The notes below the pieces were generated by a model. That model had not been told where the DNA came from. It worked only from the letters and a program-made list of their open reading frames with translations, and did not search any database. Below are positions 1 through 8,991 of a DNA stretch of 57,416 nucleotides, in pieces. Origin of the DNA: CAZCEC01 sp964497615 (GTDB lineage Bacteria; Chloroflexota; Anaerolineae; Anaerolineales; UBA6663); NCBI GenBank assembly GCA_964497615.1, contig CAZCEC010000039.1, positions 1 to 57,416 on the forward strand, in the 5' to 3' direction. Position 1 is the stretch's first letter. Each line of letters starts with the position of its first letter. A program made the position numbers and the translations under genes.

Positions 1-412
1 TGGGAAGCGGGGAGTGCGTGAGTGCAGCGTTGAGCGCCTGCGCCTTGCCAACATTCCGTGGCAGCGACAGCACCTGGGACCACGCTCGCGCCGCCGCCCA
101 CGCTCCGGCCACCGCTGCCGTAGCGTCGGTAGACCCATCATCCACCACGATGGCAGTCAGCAATTCGCGGGGATAGTCCAGGCTGTCCAGCGCCGTCAGC
201 AGTCGTGGCAGCGATTCAGCCTCGTTGCGGCACGGCACCAGCACCAGCGCTCGCGGGAGCTCGGGGCTCTCCTTGTCCATCCCCTTTGGGAGGGGAAGGG
301 GGCGGTGGATGAGGGCGGGGCGGCATGCCGCCAGCAGCAGCACCGCCCGCCGCACGGTGAAGGCGGCCAGCACGCCCGCGCAGGCCAGCGCCGCCAGGCG
401 CAGCGGCCGCAT
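1..412 (-). CDS. Family 2 glycosyltransferase, N-terminal part (runs off the window)
   Basis: The first 137 codons are open to the window edge with no stop. The N-terminus has one hydrophobic segment (about residues 5-30, LRLAALACAGVLAAFTV), then a short linker. A GT-A type fold follows: LVLVPCRNEAESLPRLL is the usual start of family 2 enzymes, and AIVVDDGSTDAT is the nucleotide-sugar binding motif with both Asp residues. A conserved NVGKAQALNAAL segment comes next. Membrane-anchored enzymes of this layout transfer sugars from nucleotide donors at the inner face of the membrane, but the acceptor cannot be told. The ATG overlaps the stop of the upstream DUF3048 gene by one base (TGATG), so the two are probably translationally coupled. 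The C-terminal part, including any membrane helices, is outside the window. Confidence 0.85.
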   Translation of the reverse strand, partial: MRPLRLAALACAGVLAAFTVRRAVLLLAACRPALIHRPLPLPKGMDKESPELPRALVLVPCRNEAESLPRLLTALDSLDYPRELLTAIVVDDGSTDATAAVAGAWAAARAWSQVLSLPRNVGKAQALNAALTHSPLP

Positions 413-1704
413 CAATTCACCGGGCAGCCCACCGATTGCGACGGGCCTTTGAAGCGTGTGGTGAAGACCCCGTTCTCAATCGTCGTTGGCGAGTCGAAGT
501 CCACGATCTCCACCCACGTGTTGCCCGGCGCCAGCGGCACCGGCTGCCCATCCGCGCCCACAAAGCCGATCACCTCGGTCTGCGTGAAGCGCACCCAGGT
601 CACCAGGTACATCTGGCCGTTGCGGAAAAGCTGCGCCGGCCCGCTGCCCCACACCTGAATCTCGTAGCCGCAGTGTCCGCCATTGCCAAAGTCCTCGGGG
701 ATGTCGCTTGTCACATGGTTGGCATACAGTACCACCACGTTCGCCGCCGAGAGCTGCTGGCCGTTCACGGCGTCGGTCTGCGGGGCAAGTTCGCCCTGCA
801 CATCCGTATCCATCCAGCGCGCGTAGCGGCCCGCCGCCGCGTCGTAGCGCCACTCGGTGATGGCGTAGTTCTGTTGAAAATCAATGTGAACGGTCTCGAC
901 CGGCGTGCCGCCCGGCGGCGGCTCGGCGAAGAATGCCATCCCGTCCAGGGTCTGCCGGCCGTTGAGGCCCAGGCCATCGGCCGTCGCCCACAGGTCGGCG
1001 GTGCTGGCAAACAGGTTGTTGGTAGACGCTTCAGTGCCCACGCGGCACAGCGGCGGGCACTCGTCGTAGCCCGTGGCCTCCGCAATCACGCGGTCGTAGA
1101 ACGGCGTGCGCGCCAGGGCATTCAGCACCCCCTGGCTGGAGCCTGACGTGACCAGCATCGCGTCATACGACTCGGCTAGGACTATGTCAATCAGCCGCGC
1201 CGACCGGATGGAGCCGATCTGCGGCGCATCGTGGCTCAGAAAGATCGCTGTCATGCGCGTCACGCCCGCCTCGGCATAGTGCTCGAACACCAGGTCGGCC
1301 AACGAGAGCCCGGATTGCGGGCGCACCCGCCGCGGGAACTGGCTGACCTTCACGGCCAGCGGCCGCCGGTCGAGCAGCGCCGGGTCGCTCACCACCAGCC
1401 CCGTCAGCGGGTTCACGTTGGCGGGAAAGTTGGTCGGCCCCAGCACGCTCGGCGGCGCTTCGGTCGGTTCGCCCGGCTCTGGTGTGGCCGACGGTTCGGG
1501 CGGCAGGGTAGGGGCAGTGGTGGCCGTAGGGTCGATCTGGATCGTCACCGTCGTGGGCGTGGCCGGCGGCGGCCCGCTGGTGACGATGAGCGGCGGCGTA
1601 GCGCTGGGCGGCGGCGGCGGAGTCGGCGGCGAGCAGGCCGCCAACGCCAACAAAATCCCCAGAGCAGCCGCCCGAACGGCAGCCAGATAGTCAATGGGCT
1701 TCAT
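412..1704 (-). CDS. DUF3048 (YerB-like) lipoprotein
   Basis: 430 residues. The start is the ATG preceded by GAGG at 5 bases; a GTG two codons upstream (1710) is possible. A signal peptide ends in lipobox LAAC (Cys24), so the protein should be lipidated and exported. A Pro/Thr-rich linker of about 60 residues follows, typical of Chloroflexota surface lipoproteins. The rest matches the DUF3048 family: NPLTGL, then RPLAVKVSQFPRRVRPQSG, ADLVFEHYAEAGVTRMTA and IGSIRSARLIDI. The family (Bacillus YerB) has no settled biochemical function. The gene is followed with one-base overlap by a glycosyltransferase, and the divergent aldo/keto reductase promoter lies behind it. Confidence 0.85.
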   Translation of the reverse strand: MKPIDYLAAVRAAALGILLALAACSPPTPPPPPSATPPLIVTSGPPPATPTTVTIQIDPTATTAPTLPPEPSATPEPGEPTEAPPSVLGPTNFPANVNPLTGLVVSDPALLDRRPLAVKVSQFPRRVRPQSGLSLADLVFEHYAEAGVTRMTAIFLSHDAPQIGSIRSARLIDIVLAESYDAMLVTSGSSQGVLNALARTPFYDRVIAEATGYDECPPLCRVGTEASTNNLFASTADLWATADGLGLNGRQTLDGMAFFAEPPPGGTPVETVHIDFQQNYAITEWRYDAAAGRYARWMDTDVQGELAPQTDAVNGQQLSAANVVVLYANHVTSDIPEDFGNGGHCGYEIQVWGSGPAQLFRNGQMYLVTWVRFTQTEVIGFVGADGQPVPLAPGNTWVEIVDFDSPTTIENGVFTTRFKGPSQSVGCPVN

Positions 1705-1747
1705 CCACACCTCACATAACGCCTACGCAGTCCTGGCGCCGGGCGCA

Positions 1748-1777
1748 TTGGCTTAATTACCGGCCCCGGATTATAAC
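1748..1777 (+). promoter_or_regulatory. Promoter of the aldo/keto reductase gene
   Basis: TTGGCT (1748-1753), an 18-base spacer, and TATAAC (1772-1777). It sits 18 bases before the ATG, with AAAGGAG between, so the leader would be about 11 bases. Confidence 0.55.
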
Positions 1778-1795
1778 CCACGCAAAGGAGCAGCC

Positions 1796-2800
<1,005 letters not shown>

Positions 2801-2806
2801 ACGATG

Positions 2807-2815
2807 TGGTAAGAT
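2807..2815 (+). promoter_or_regulatory. Extended -10 promoter of the RRM gene
   Basis: TGG followed by TAAGAT (2810-2815). No good -35 is seen. The predicted transcript would start near 2822 and include the hairpin at 2851-2880. Confidence 0.4.
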
Positions 2816-2850
2816 AGGCCTCAGAGCTTAATCGGATTGAGTGGTGCCGG

Positions 2851-2880
2851 GGCCGCCAAACCTGTTATGGCTTGGCGGCC
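2851..2880 (+). terminator. Leader hairpin before the RRM gene
   Basis: A perfect 9-base inverted repeat, GGCCGCCAA (2851-2859) and TTGGCGGCC (2872-2880), with a 12-base loop, followed by GCTTTC. It may terminate the aldo/keto reductase transcript. It also lies downstream of the putative RRM promoter, so it would be transcribed as part of that mRNA's leader. Confidence 0.55.
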
Positions 2881-2912
2881 GCTTTCATTGGCATGAAACG
2901 AGGAGGCTTACC

Positions 2913-3260
2913 GTGGGCGTGAAACTCTATGTGGGCAACTTGGGCTACAACGCCACCGAAGACGATTTGCGCATCCTCTTTGCTCAGGCCGGCACAGTGA
3001 CGAACGTGGACGTGATCACCGACCGCGACACTGGCCGCCCCAAGGGCTTTGCGTTTGTCACACTCGGCTCGCAGGAAGAGGCCGAGAACGCCATTCGCAT
3101 GTTCCAGGACTTCAGCCTTCAGGATCGCAAGCTTCAGGTGAGCGTAGCGAAGCCGCGCGAGGAACGGGCCGGCCCGCCCGCCCGCGGCGGCGCCTTTGGG
3201 CGCGGGTTCGCGGGCAACCGCGGCGGCCACAAGCGGCGCGGGGGCAATCGGCGGTATTAG
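2913..3260 (+). CDS. RRM-domain RNA-binding protein
   Basis: 115 residues starting at GTG, chosen because AGGAGG lies 6 bases upstream; an in-frame GTG at 2841 has no such site and would be inside the leader hairpin region. One RRM fold spans residues 3-80, with RNP2 (KLYVGNLGYNATE) and RNP1 (GRPKGFAFVTL). A Gly/Arg-rich tail (GGAFGRGFAGNRGG...) follows, as in cyanobacterial Rbp and other bacterial single-RRM proteins, which bind RNA and are often cold-induced. It sits beside a CarD-like gene and a cold-shock gene, consistent with a role in RNA handling under stress. Confidence 0.93.
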   Translation: MGVKLYVGNLGYNATEDDLRILFAQAGTVTNVDVITDRDTGRPKGFAFVTLGSQEEAENAIRMFQDFSLQDRKLQVSVAKPREERAGPPARGGAFGRGFAGNRGGHKRRGGNRRY

Positions 3261-3288
3261 GGCGGGGTGCGGTCTGCGAAAGGACCCC

Positions 3289-3789
3289 ATGCGATTTCAA
3301 GTGAATGACGCGGTCGTCTATCCGGCGTGCGGCATCGGCCGGATTGCCGGGTTGGTGACCCAGCGCTTTCATGAGACCGAAGCGCGCGAGTATTACGAGG
3401 TGGTGACGGATAAGAGCACGATCTGGGTGGCCGTGGAAGGCGAAGGCGCCAGCGGTCTGCGCCGGCTGACGGCGAAGACCGAGTTGAGCCGCTATCGCGA
3501 TCTGTTGCGCCAGGCGCCGGGCGGCATGGTGGCCGATTCGCGCCAGCGCCGCCTGGAACTGCTCAACCGCCTGCGGGATGGCTCCTTCGCGGTGTTGTGC
3601 GAAGTGGTGCGCGACCTTACCGCCCTGAGCTGGCGCAAGCCGCTCAACGAGGCCGATTCGATGGCGCTGCGCAAGACGCGCGACAGCCTGGCCGAGGAGT
3701 GGGCCGCCGCCGCCGGCATCCCGGTGCAGCAGGCCAACGACGAAATCGCCGCGCTGCTGCTGGAGGGCCGCGCCGCCCACGCCGATTGA
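3289..3789 (+). CDS. CarD/CdnL-like RNA polymerase-binding regulator
   Basis: 166 residues. ATG follows AAAGGA at 4 bases. The N-terminal 60 residues match the CarD/TRCF RNAP-interaction domain (MRFQVNDAVVYPACGIGRI, then a beta-rich stretch to IWVAVEGEGASGLRRL), which binds the RNA polymerase beta subunit. The remaining 100 residues are helical and basic, as in the DNA-binding C-terminal domain of CdnL. Family members stabilise open promoter complexes, especially at rRNA promoters. The gene lies 28 bases after the RRM gene, so they are probably co-transcribed, and it ends 21 bases before the cspA promoter. Confidence 0.85.
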   Translation: MRFQVNDAVVYPACGIGRIAGLVTQRFHETEAREYYEVVTDKSTIWVAVEGEGASGLRRLTAKTELSRYRDLLRQAPGGMVADSRQRRLELLNRLRDGSFAVLCEVVRDLTALSWRKPLNEADSMALRKTRDSLAEEWAAAAGIPVQQANDEIAALLLEGRAAHAD

Positions 3790-3810
3790 GCGGGTGAGGA
3801 AAATTCCTGC

Positions 3811-3838
3811 TTGACGCAGCCGCCATTTGTGGTATATT
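3811..3838 (+). promoter_or_regulatory. cspA promoter
   Basis: TTGACG (3811-3816), a 16-base spacer and TATATT (3833-3838), the latter preceded by TGG (extended -10). Predicted start near 3845, giving a leader of about 139 bases. Confidence 0.75.
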
Positions 3839-3843
3839 CCCCG

Positions 3844-3919
3844 CCAGCAGGATGCTGGCAAGAATTCGTTGGCTGAAAAGACAACGGCTCAGGCATACAG
3901 GCCTGAGCCGTTTTGCTTG
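3844..3919 (+). ncRNA. cspA leader with internal terminator-like hairpin
   Basis: Two stems lie between the promoter and cspA. CCAGCA-gga-TGCTGG (3844-3858) is at the predicted mRNA 5' end. AACGGCTCAGGC (3883-3894) pairs perfectly with GCCTGAGCCGTT (3901-3912) over a 6-base loop and is followed by TTTTGCTTG. The second stem has the form of an intrinsic terminator, yet the reading frame starts 71 bases further on. Either transcription is conditionally terminated, releasing an RNA of about 70 bases, or the element serves the upstream CarD gene and cspA uses a weaker promoter further down. Confidence 0.6.
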
Positions 3920-3983
3920 TCTGTTCCGATGATGATGTACAGCAGGCCTTGCAGTTTTCTAGTGCCCTAAGGAGGCAAATAGC

Positions 3984-4196
3984 ATGTCGTCGCAGCGCAT
4001 CGTCGGAACGGTTAAGTGGTTCAATGGCACCAAGGGTTACGGCTTCCTCTCGCAGGAAGGCGGGGCGGACGTCTTCGTCCACTTCTCCGCCATCCAGGGC
4101 GAAGGCTACCGCAACCTGGAAGAGGGCCAGAAGGTGGAGTTCACGGTCCAGCAGGGTCCCAAGGGCCTGCAGGCCGCCGACGTCCGCGTCATCTAG
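3984..4196 (+). CDS. cspA: Cold-shock protein
   Basis: 70 residues, a single cold-shock OB-fold. RNP1 is KGYGFLSQ and RNP2 is DVFVHFSAI; VKWFNGTKGYGF is diagnostic. Such proteins bind single-stranded RNA and melt secondary structure, and are needed at low temperature or as constitutive RNA chaperones. AAGGAGG lies 8 bases before the ATG. The long structured leader upstream and the strong terminator downstream make this a stand-alone, independently regulated gene. Confidence 0.97.
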   Translation: MSSQRIVGTVKWFNGTKGYGFLSQEGGADVFVHFSAIQGEGYRNLEEGQKVEFTVQQGPKGLQAADVRVI

Positions 4197-4218
4197 TTCC
4201 ACCCCGTTCGACCAAAAG

Positions 4219-4247
4219 AAACCTCGCCCAACCGGGCGAGGTTTTTT
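4219..4247 (+). terminator. Intrinsic terminator of cspA
   Basis: AAACCTCGCCC (4219-4229), loop AACC, GGGCGAGGTTT, continuing into a run of six T. Textbook Rho-independent terminator 22 bases after the cspA stop. Confidence 0.92.
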
Positions 4248-4325
4248 CGTTAAAGGTATACTTATCGCGGCGTCCGGGGGAAACGCCATTCTCCAACCCA
4301 TCATTGGTTTTGGTGCCGAGGCCAT

Positions 4326-5234
4326 ATGTCCGACGACGGCGACTTCTACAAGGACATCATCGACAACCTGTATGATGGCGTGTATTTCGTCAACCGCGAT
4401 CGGGTCATTACCTATTGGAACAAGGGCGCGGAGCGCATTACCGGCTACTCAGGCGATCAGACAGTTGGCCGCTCATGCCGTGATAACTTGCTGAATCATG
4501 TCACCGCCAACGGCGTGCAGCTCTGCCAGGGGCGGTGTCCGCTGGCGGCCTGCATGGAGGATGGTCAGGCCCGCGAGGCCGATGTTTTCCTGCATCATGC
4601 CGATGGTCACCGTGTGCCGGTGCTGGTGCGCGCTGCGCCCCTACGCGACGCCGCCGGTCAGATCATCGGCGCGGTCGAGACGTTTACCGGCGATCTGGGC
4701 ATTACGACCACCCGCCGGGCGCTGCGTGAGCTGCGCGAAACTGTGCATTTGGACCCGCTCACCGGCATCCGCAATCGCCAGTTCATCGAAGGCCGCTTGC
4801 GGGCCGCCATTGCCGAGCTAGAGGTCCAACCCGATGCCGGAATGGGGGTCGTCTTCTTGGACATCGACCACTTTAAAAGCGTCAACGATGCCCATGGTCA
4901 CGAAATCGGCGATGCCGCGCTGCGTATGGTGGCGGCCACGCTGCACCATAATCTGCGCACCTCCGACATCATTGGCCGCTGGGGAGGCGAGGAGTTTGTG
5001 GCCCTCCTGTATGATGTGCCGACCCTGGAAGCGCTGCGGTCTGTGGCTGAAAAGCTGCGCACCCTGGTTGAGCATTCGCGGCTGGACCTGCCCGCCGGAA
5101 GCCTGACCGTCACAATCTCAGCCGGCGCCACGCGCCTGTTGTCCGCCGATACGCCAGAGTCGGTCATCCGCCGCGCCGACGAGCTGCTGTACCAGAGCAA
5201 GCGCAACGGCCGTAACCAAGTCAGTGTGGGCTAG
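4326..5234 (+). CDS. PAS-GGDEF diguanylate cyclase
   Basis: 302 residues, soluble. An N-terminal PAS domain spans about residues 8-130 (ITYWNKGAERITGYS is the usual PAS core, ending in PLRDAAGQIIGAVETF). It includes a CQGRCPLAAC segment, whose Cys residues could bind a cofactor; this is an inference. A C-terminal GGDEF domain follows: DPLTGIRNRQF, DIDHFKSVND, and the active site GRWGGEEF. The inhibitory-site RxxD (RTSD) sits exactly five residues before GGEEF, so the enzyme should make cyclic di-GMP from two GTP and be product-inhibited. The gene has only a weak GAGG-like ribosome site and stands alone after the cspA terminator. Confidence 0.93.
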   Translation: MSDDGDFYKDIIDNLYDGVYFVNRDRVITYWNKGAERITGYSGDQTVGRSCRDNLLNHVTANGVQLCQGRCPLAACMEDGQAREADVFLHHADGHRVPVLVRAAPLRDAAGQIIGAVETFTGDLGITTTRRALRELRETVHLDPLTGIRNRQFIEGRLRAAIAELEVQPDAGMGVVFLDIDHFKSVNDAHGHEIGDAALRMVAATLHHNLRTSDIIGRWGGEEFVALLYDVPTLEALRSVAEKLRTLVEHSRLDLPAGSLTVTISAGATRLLSADTPESVIRRADELLYQSKRNGRNQVSVG

Positions 5235-5297
5235 GATACCAATTGAGCTGTAGGCTCTGGCAGTTCGGCAGGACTGCCTGCCACCTGCATAACCACC

Positions 5298-6236
5298 TCA
5301 CACGAATCGGCGAAACAGCCGGCCAATCGCCGTTTCTGGATAACGTTTGGCCGCCAAAACCAGCCATACAAAGGCCACAAACAGCCAACCCAGCCACCAG
5401 CCGCCCGGCCCAAGCCAGTTTGCCGAGAACGGGAGCCATGACACAACGCAGGCCAATGCCCCGGCACCGGGCCGTAGCCGAGCCACGGCCGTGGTGGCCG
5501 GAAGCAGGTTATAGGGGATGAGGTGGGGCGTCGCGAAGGCACCCGCCAGCATGAGCATATCCATGTCGCCGCGTGAGAACCACAGCATTGGGATTGCCAC
5601 GACGAGGCCCCACAATCCAAATGAGATATCCTGCTCGTAGCGACCCTCGGCATAATACTGATTGGTGGCGAACATTTGCAGCGGCCAGGGTCCCCACACA
5701 ATAAGCGAGATCACTAGGACTATGAGTCCCGCTGCGAGGTATTCGCGGCGAGCGCCAAAAGCAAAGACTGAAATCTGCGGCTTGAGCAGCGCCAATGGGG
5801 CAAGCCAGGGCAGCCCCAAGAGCCCGAGCGTGACCAACCCTTCCAATTGACCCAAGAATAGCGTCCAGAACACTGGCAGACAAAGCAGGGTGAAGAGCAG
5901 GCTGAGGGGATGCGCGGCGCGCCTTAGCGCCGCCAATGCAATTGCCGCGAGGGACAGACCCGTAAGGCTGGGCCATGACAGAAGTCGAATGACCACCGAA
6001 CCCCAAGGCGGGTAAAAGGGAGGCACCGAGCCACGGCTGAAAACATTCACCCAATCGAAGCCCACGACCCCATCCGCTGGCACGACAAGTCCGGCCGCTG
6101 AGAACGCCAGCGCCATGCCGCTGAACAGTGCCAATTGAACAAGCGGTGGTATCTTGCGCGCTTCGATCTCGCACAGCGGGAAGAAACGATCGCTCCAAAC
6201 CAACCAACGCTGCCGTGTGCGTTTCAATGTCTCCAT
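5298..6236 (-). CDS. Polytopic membrane protein, possibly glycosyltransferase-like
   Basis: 312 residues from the ATG at 6236 (METLKRTRQ); a start at 6263 is also open. About eight hydrophobic segments span residues 40-300. A loop near residues 70-90 contains FSRGSVPPFYPPWGSVV, and a later one is WGPWPLQMFATNQYYAEGR, a layout seen in GT-C and GT87-type membrane glycosyltransferases that use polyprenyl-phosphate sugars. No diagnostic motif allows a firm assignment. It overlaps the end of the upstream YfhO-like gene, so the two form an operon likely concerned with surface polysaccharide or protein glycosylation. Confidence 0.7.
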   Translation of the reverse strand: METLKRTRQRWLVWSDRFFPLCEIEARKIPPLVQLALFSGMALAFSAAGLVVPADGVVGFDWVNVFSRGSVPPFYPPWGSVVIRLLSWPSLTGLSLAAIALAALRRAAHPLSLLFTLLCLPVFWTLFLGQLEGLVTLGLLGLPWLAPLALLKPQISVFAFGARREYLAAGLIVLVISLIVWGPWPLQMFATNQYYAEGRYEQDISFGLWGLVVAIPMLWFSRGDMDMLMLAGAFATPHLIPYNLLPATTAVARLRPGAGALACVVSWLPFSANWLGPGGWWLGWLFVAFVWLVLAAKRYPETAIGRLFRRFV

Positions 6237-8146
6237 CGCCAGATCCCCACAAGGATTAACCACGCGATTAGGCTTATGACCGCGCCGGCATAGACCGTCG
6301 CCGGCCGGAATTCGAAGATGATCGTTTGAGCACCAGGCGCCAGCGCCACTCCGCGCAGTACACCCGCTGTTGGCTCAATGGGCAAGCGCTCGCCAGCGCG
6401 GCGCGCCTGCCAGCCGGGGTATGCCACTTCGCTTAAGGCCAGGTGGCCAGGGCCCTGAGCTTCGACTACGATGCGGTTAGGCGACCACTCCGACACGTCC
6501 GCCTGGCCGCCGTCCATCCAGGCGCGCTGCCGGGCCAATTCGTTCTCGTAGATGCGCGTTTGACCAAATTGCTCCCTTAGCCTGAGGCCGTCGATTTCCA
6601 GATCATACTCCGTAACGACGTAGCGCACATTGAGCAACCCCAATGGGCCGGGCTGGAGGTCGGGCGGGTCATCAGGATGGGCCGTGATGATGGCCGGCAC
6701 ACTAACGCTGTACGTGCTGGGCTGAATGCCGCTTGCGTCGGCCACAAAGTCAGCTACGGCAGCCAGGCGCACCGGCGCCACACCCTCAAGGTGCTGAAGC
6801 GAATCCGGCAGGGGCAGGCTGCCGGACGGTGAGAAGACGCGAAACAATCCAGGTTGGGCAGTCAGCCACGCAGTTGCCGGGGTGATTGCCTCTAGGGGGC
6901 GGGCAACCATCAGCGAGTGATTCATCCAGGCCAAGTCTAGACCTGTGATGATGGCTAGCACAGCCAACAGGAGTCGTTCATGGATGGCGATTTTAGGTCT
7001 GGAGCGCAACCAGCCGCCTAGTCTAGCAGCCCCGTGTGCGGCCAATACGCACACGGCCAACGACGCAATGAACCATCCGCGTGCTGGCACTCGCAGCAAA
7101 CCCAGACCGGGCAAGAGATGGGCCGCAAACGGATAGAGGAAGGTATTGGAACCGAGGGCGAACAGGCCAGTGACGAGCGCCGCACCCAACCAGAAACGCT
7201 GTCGCGGCGCCGCCAGCAATGCCAGCCCAGTTGGGATTACTCCGGCGTAGATGACCCATTCGTGAATGATGCCGTAAAGCGGTATGAATAGCCCCAGCAG
7301 ATACGGCCAGGGCGGCATGCTGTAAACGGCGGTTTCGGTCAGTGTCATTGCCTTGCGCTCGGACAGTGACACAAACTCCGCTAATGGCAGCCAGAGAATG
7401 GCGGTCAAGGCAGCCGTCAGGCCGGCCGCCGCCAGTAGATGGGCCGCAAGACGAGGGACAGTTGGGCGCGACCGGATGTGTTCTGGTTGGCGGCAAACGG
7501 CCGCAACATAGATCAGCGCCAGCAGGCCGGTATAATACGGCCAGCGCACGTCGGCCAGGAACATCAGGCTGAGATTGAGCGCCAAGACAACGACCGATCG
7601 ACCATCGCTTTGTTTTGCCAAACGCCGGGCGGCCAATAGCACCCATGGCGTCCAGGCGACGGCAAAAACCAGCGAGACATGCCCAGCCCCCAAGTGGGCC
7701 ACAAGCTTGGGCGCGACGGTGAACAACAACCCGCCCCATAGCGCCGGCCCGTAATGAAGCCCCTCCGCTCGCAGGAGGCGATACAAGCCATAGCCCGCCC
7801 ATGCCAAATGCGCGATGAACAGCAAATTGAATTCGGTCGTGAGCGGCAAACCGGGTATCAATAGCAGCCAGGAAGGGGGATACCACAGACTCGCTAGTGG
7901 GTCGGCGGCGAAGGGTTGTCCGGCCAGGAGTTGAGTGTTCCAGAGGGGCCATTGGCCGTACGTGTCCAGCGACCAACGCAAGTAGAGCGCATTGGGCAGG
8001 TGTGAGATCAACAGATCGGTTTCTTGGTCGCCTGTCCGAGCCGGGATAGATGTGGGGGAGAGCGCCAGTGGCCATAGAACCAGAACGGCCCCCACCAAAA
8101 ACATAGACGGAATTAGCGCAGCGCAACGCAGGCGCGCAAATGTCAT
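6224..8146 (-). CDS. YfhO-like multispanning membrane protein
   Basis: 640 residues with an N-terminal signal-anchor and about ten membrane segments up to residue 420, then a periplasmic/extracellular C-terminal part of about 180 residues and a last helix near the C-terminus. The block PLWNTQLLAGQPFAADPLAS followed by LWYPPSWLL is characteristic of the YfhO family, whose Bacillus and Listeria members help glycosylate lipoteichoic acid. In a Chloroflexota cell the substrate is more likely a surface glycan. The start has no ribosome site: TACAAT ends 6 bases before the ATG, predicting a leaderless mRNA. Confidence 0.8.
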   Translation of the reverse strand: MTFARLRCAALIPSMFLVGAVLVLWPLALSPTSIPARTGDQETDLLISHLPNALYLRWSLDTYGQWPLWNTQLLAGQPFAADPLASLWYPPSWLLLIPGLPLTTEFNLLFIAHLAWAGYGLYRLLRAEGLHYGPALWGGLLFTVAPKLVAHLGAGHVSLVFAVAWTPWVLLAARRLAKQSDGRSVVVLALNLSLMFLADVRWPYYTGLLALIYVAAVCRQPEHIRSRPTVPRLAAHLLAAAGLTAALTAILWLPLAEFVSLSERKAMTLTETAVYSMPPWPYLLGLFIPLYGIIHEWVIYAGVIPTGLALLAAPRQRFWLGAALVTGLFALGSNTFLYPFAAHLLPGLGLLRVPARGWFIASLAVCVLAAHGAARLGGWLRSRPKIAIHERLLLAVLAIITGLDLAWMNHSLMVARPLEAITPATAWLTAQPGLFRVFSPSGSLPLPDSLQHLEGVAPVRLAAVADFVADASGIQPSTYSVSVPAIITAHPDDPPDLQPGPLGLLNVRYVVTEYDLEIDGLRLREQFGQTRIYENELARQRAWMDGGQADVSEWSPNRIVVEAQGPGHLALSEVAYPGWQARRAGERLPIEPTAGVLRGVALAPGAQTIIFEFRPATVYAGAVISLIAWLILVGIWRWRH

Positions 8147-8152
8147 TGCCAG

Positions 8153-8158
8153 ATTGTA
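8153..8158 (-). promoter_or_regulatory. -10 element for leaderless YfhO-like gene
   Basis: TACAAT on the minus strand ends 6 bases before the ATG at 8146. There is no Shine-Dalgarno sequence. Confidence 0.45.
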
Positions 8159-8362
8159 TGCTGAATTCCTATTCCGTCAGAGCAAATAGCCAGCGCGTCG
8201 CGTCTTTCATCCCTAGCCTCCACGCAAACACCTCGCGCGGGCGAAAGATGGCCGCGCCGCGCGCCACGTAATCCTCCGTCTTCACCCCATAGCCGTACTT
8301 CGCATTGGAGTGGCTCACCAGCCGGTCCGCGACGTCGCGGGACAGGGGGGGGCCAGCTCCAC

Positions 8363-8368
8363 TATAAT
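8363..8368 (+). promoter_or_regulatory. -10 element for leaderless YdeI-like gene
   Basis: TATAAT ends 7 bases before the ATG at 8376. A poor -35 (GGGACA, 8339-8344) lies 18 bases upstream. No Shine-Dalgarno sequence. Confidence 0.5.
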
Positions 8369-8375
8369 CCGGCCG

Positions 8376-8969
8376 ATGCCCGCGCCAGCCCAGCCCCCGC
8401 CCAACTCCGTCCACCCCAAGACCCGCGCCGCCTGGCGCGCCTGGCTGGAAAAGCACCACGCCCGGCGCGAAGGCGTGTGGCTCATCAGCTTCAAGAAGTC
8501 CACCGGCAAGCAGGCCTTCGACTACGAAGCATCGGTCGAGGAGGCCCTATGCTTTGGCTGGGTTGACAGCAAGGGCAACCGGCTCGACGATCAGCGCACC
8601 ATGCTTTGGTTCGCGCCGCGCAAGCCCCGCTCCGGCTGGTCGCGCCCCAATAAGGAGCGCGTGGCGCGCCTCACTGCCGCCGGCCTGATGCATCCCGCCG
8701 GACTCGCCAAGATCGAGGCGGCCAAGCAGGATGGCGCCTGGACCGCCCTCGACGCCGTGGAGAACCTCGAGATCCCGCCCGACCTGGCCCAGGCGCTGGC
8801 CGCCCATCCGCCGGCCCAAACGCACTGGGAGGCCTTTCCCCGCTCGGTCAAACGCGCCACCCTGGAGTGGATCGCCCACGCCAAACGCCCCGAGACGCGC
8901 GCGAAGCGCATCTTGGAAACCGCCACCCTGGCCGCCAAGAACCAGCGCGCCAACCAATGGCGCCCATGA
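8376..8969 (+). CDS. YdeI/OmpD-associated family protein
   Basis: 197 residues. The start is set by TATAAT seven bases upstream; an ATG at 8310 lies before the promoter. The sequence matches the YdeI family: TRAAWRAWLEKHHARREGVW, ISFKKSTGK, VEEALCFGWVDSKGNRLD, and a C-terminal helical domain with LAQALAAHPPAQTHWEAF and AKRPETRAKRI. Members are small cytosolic proteins; one is linked to bacteriocin or polymyxin tolerance, but the biochemical role is unknown. It is followed after 22 bases by an alpha/beta hydrolase and then an M28 peptidase, probably one transcript. Confidence 0.88.
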   Translation: MPAPAQPPPNSVHPKTRAAWRAWLEKHHARREGVWLISFKKSTGKQAFDYEASVEEALCFGWVDSKGNRLDDQRTMLWFAPRKPRSGWSRPNKERVARLTAAGLMHPAGLAKIEAAKQDGAWTALDAVENLEIPPDLAQALAAHPPAQTHWEAFPRSVKRATLEWIAHAKRPETRAKRILETATLAAKNQRANQWRP

Positions 8970-8991
8970 TCCCGCCTGCCCGGTAGCCGCC

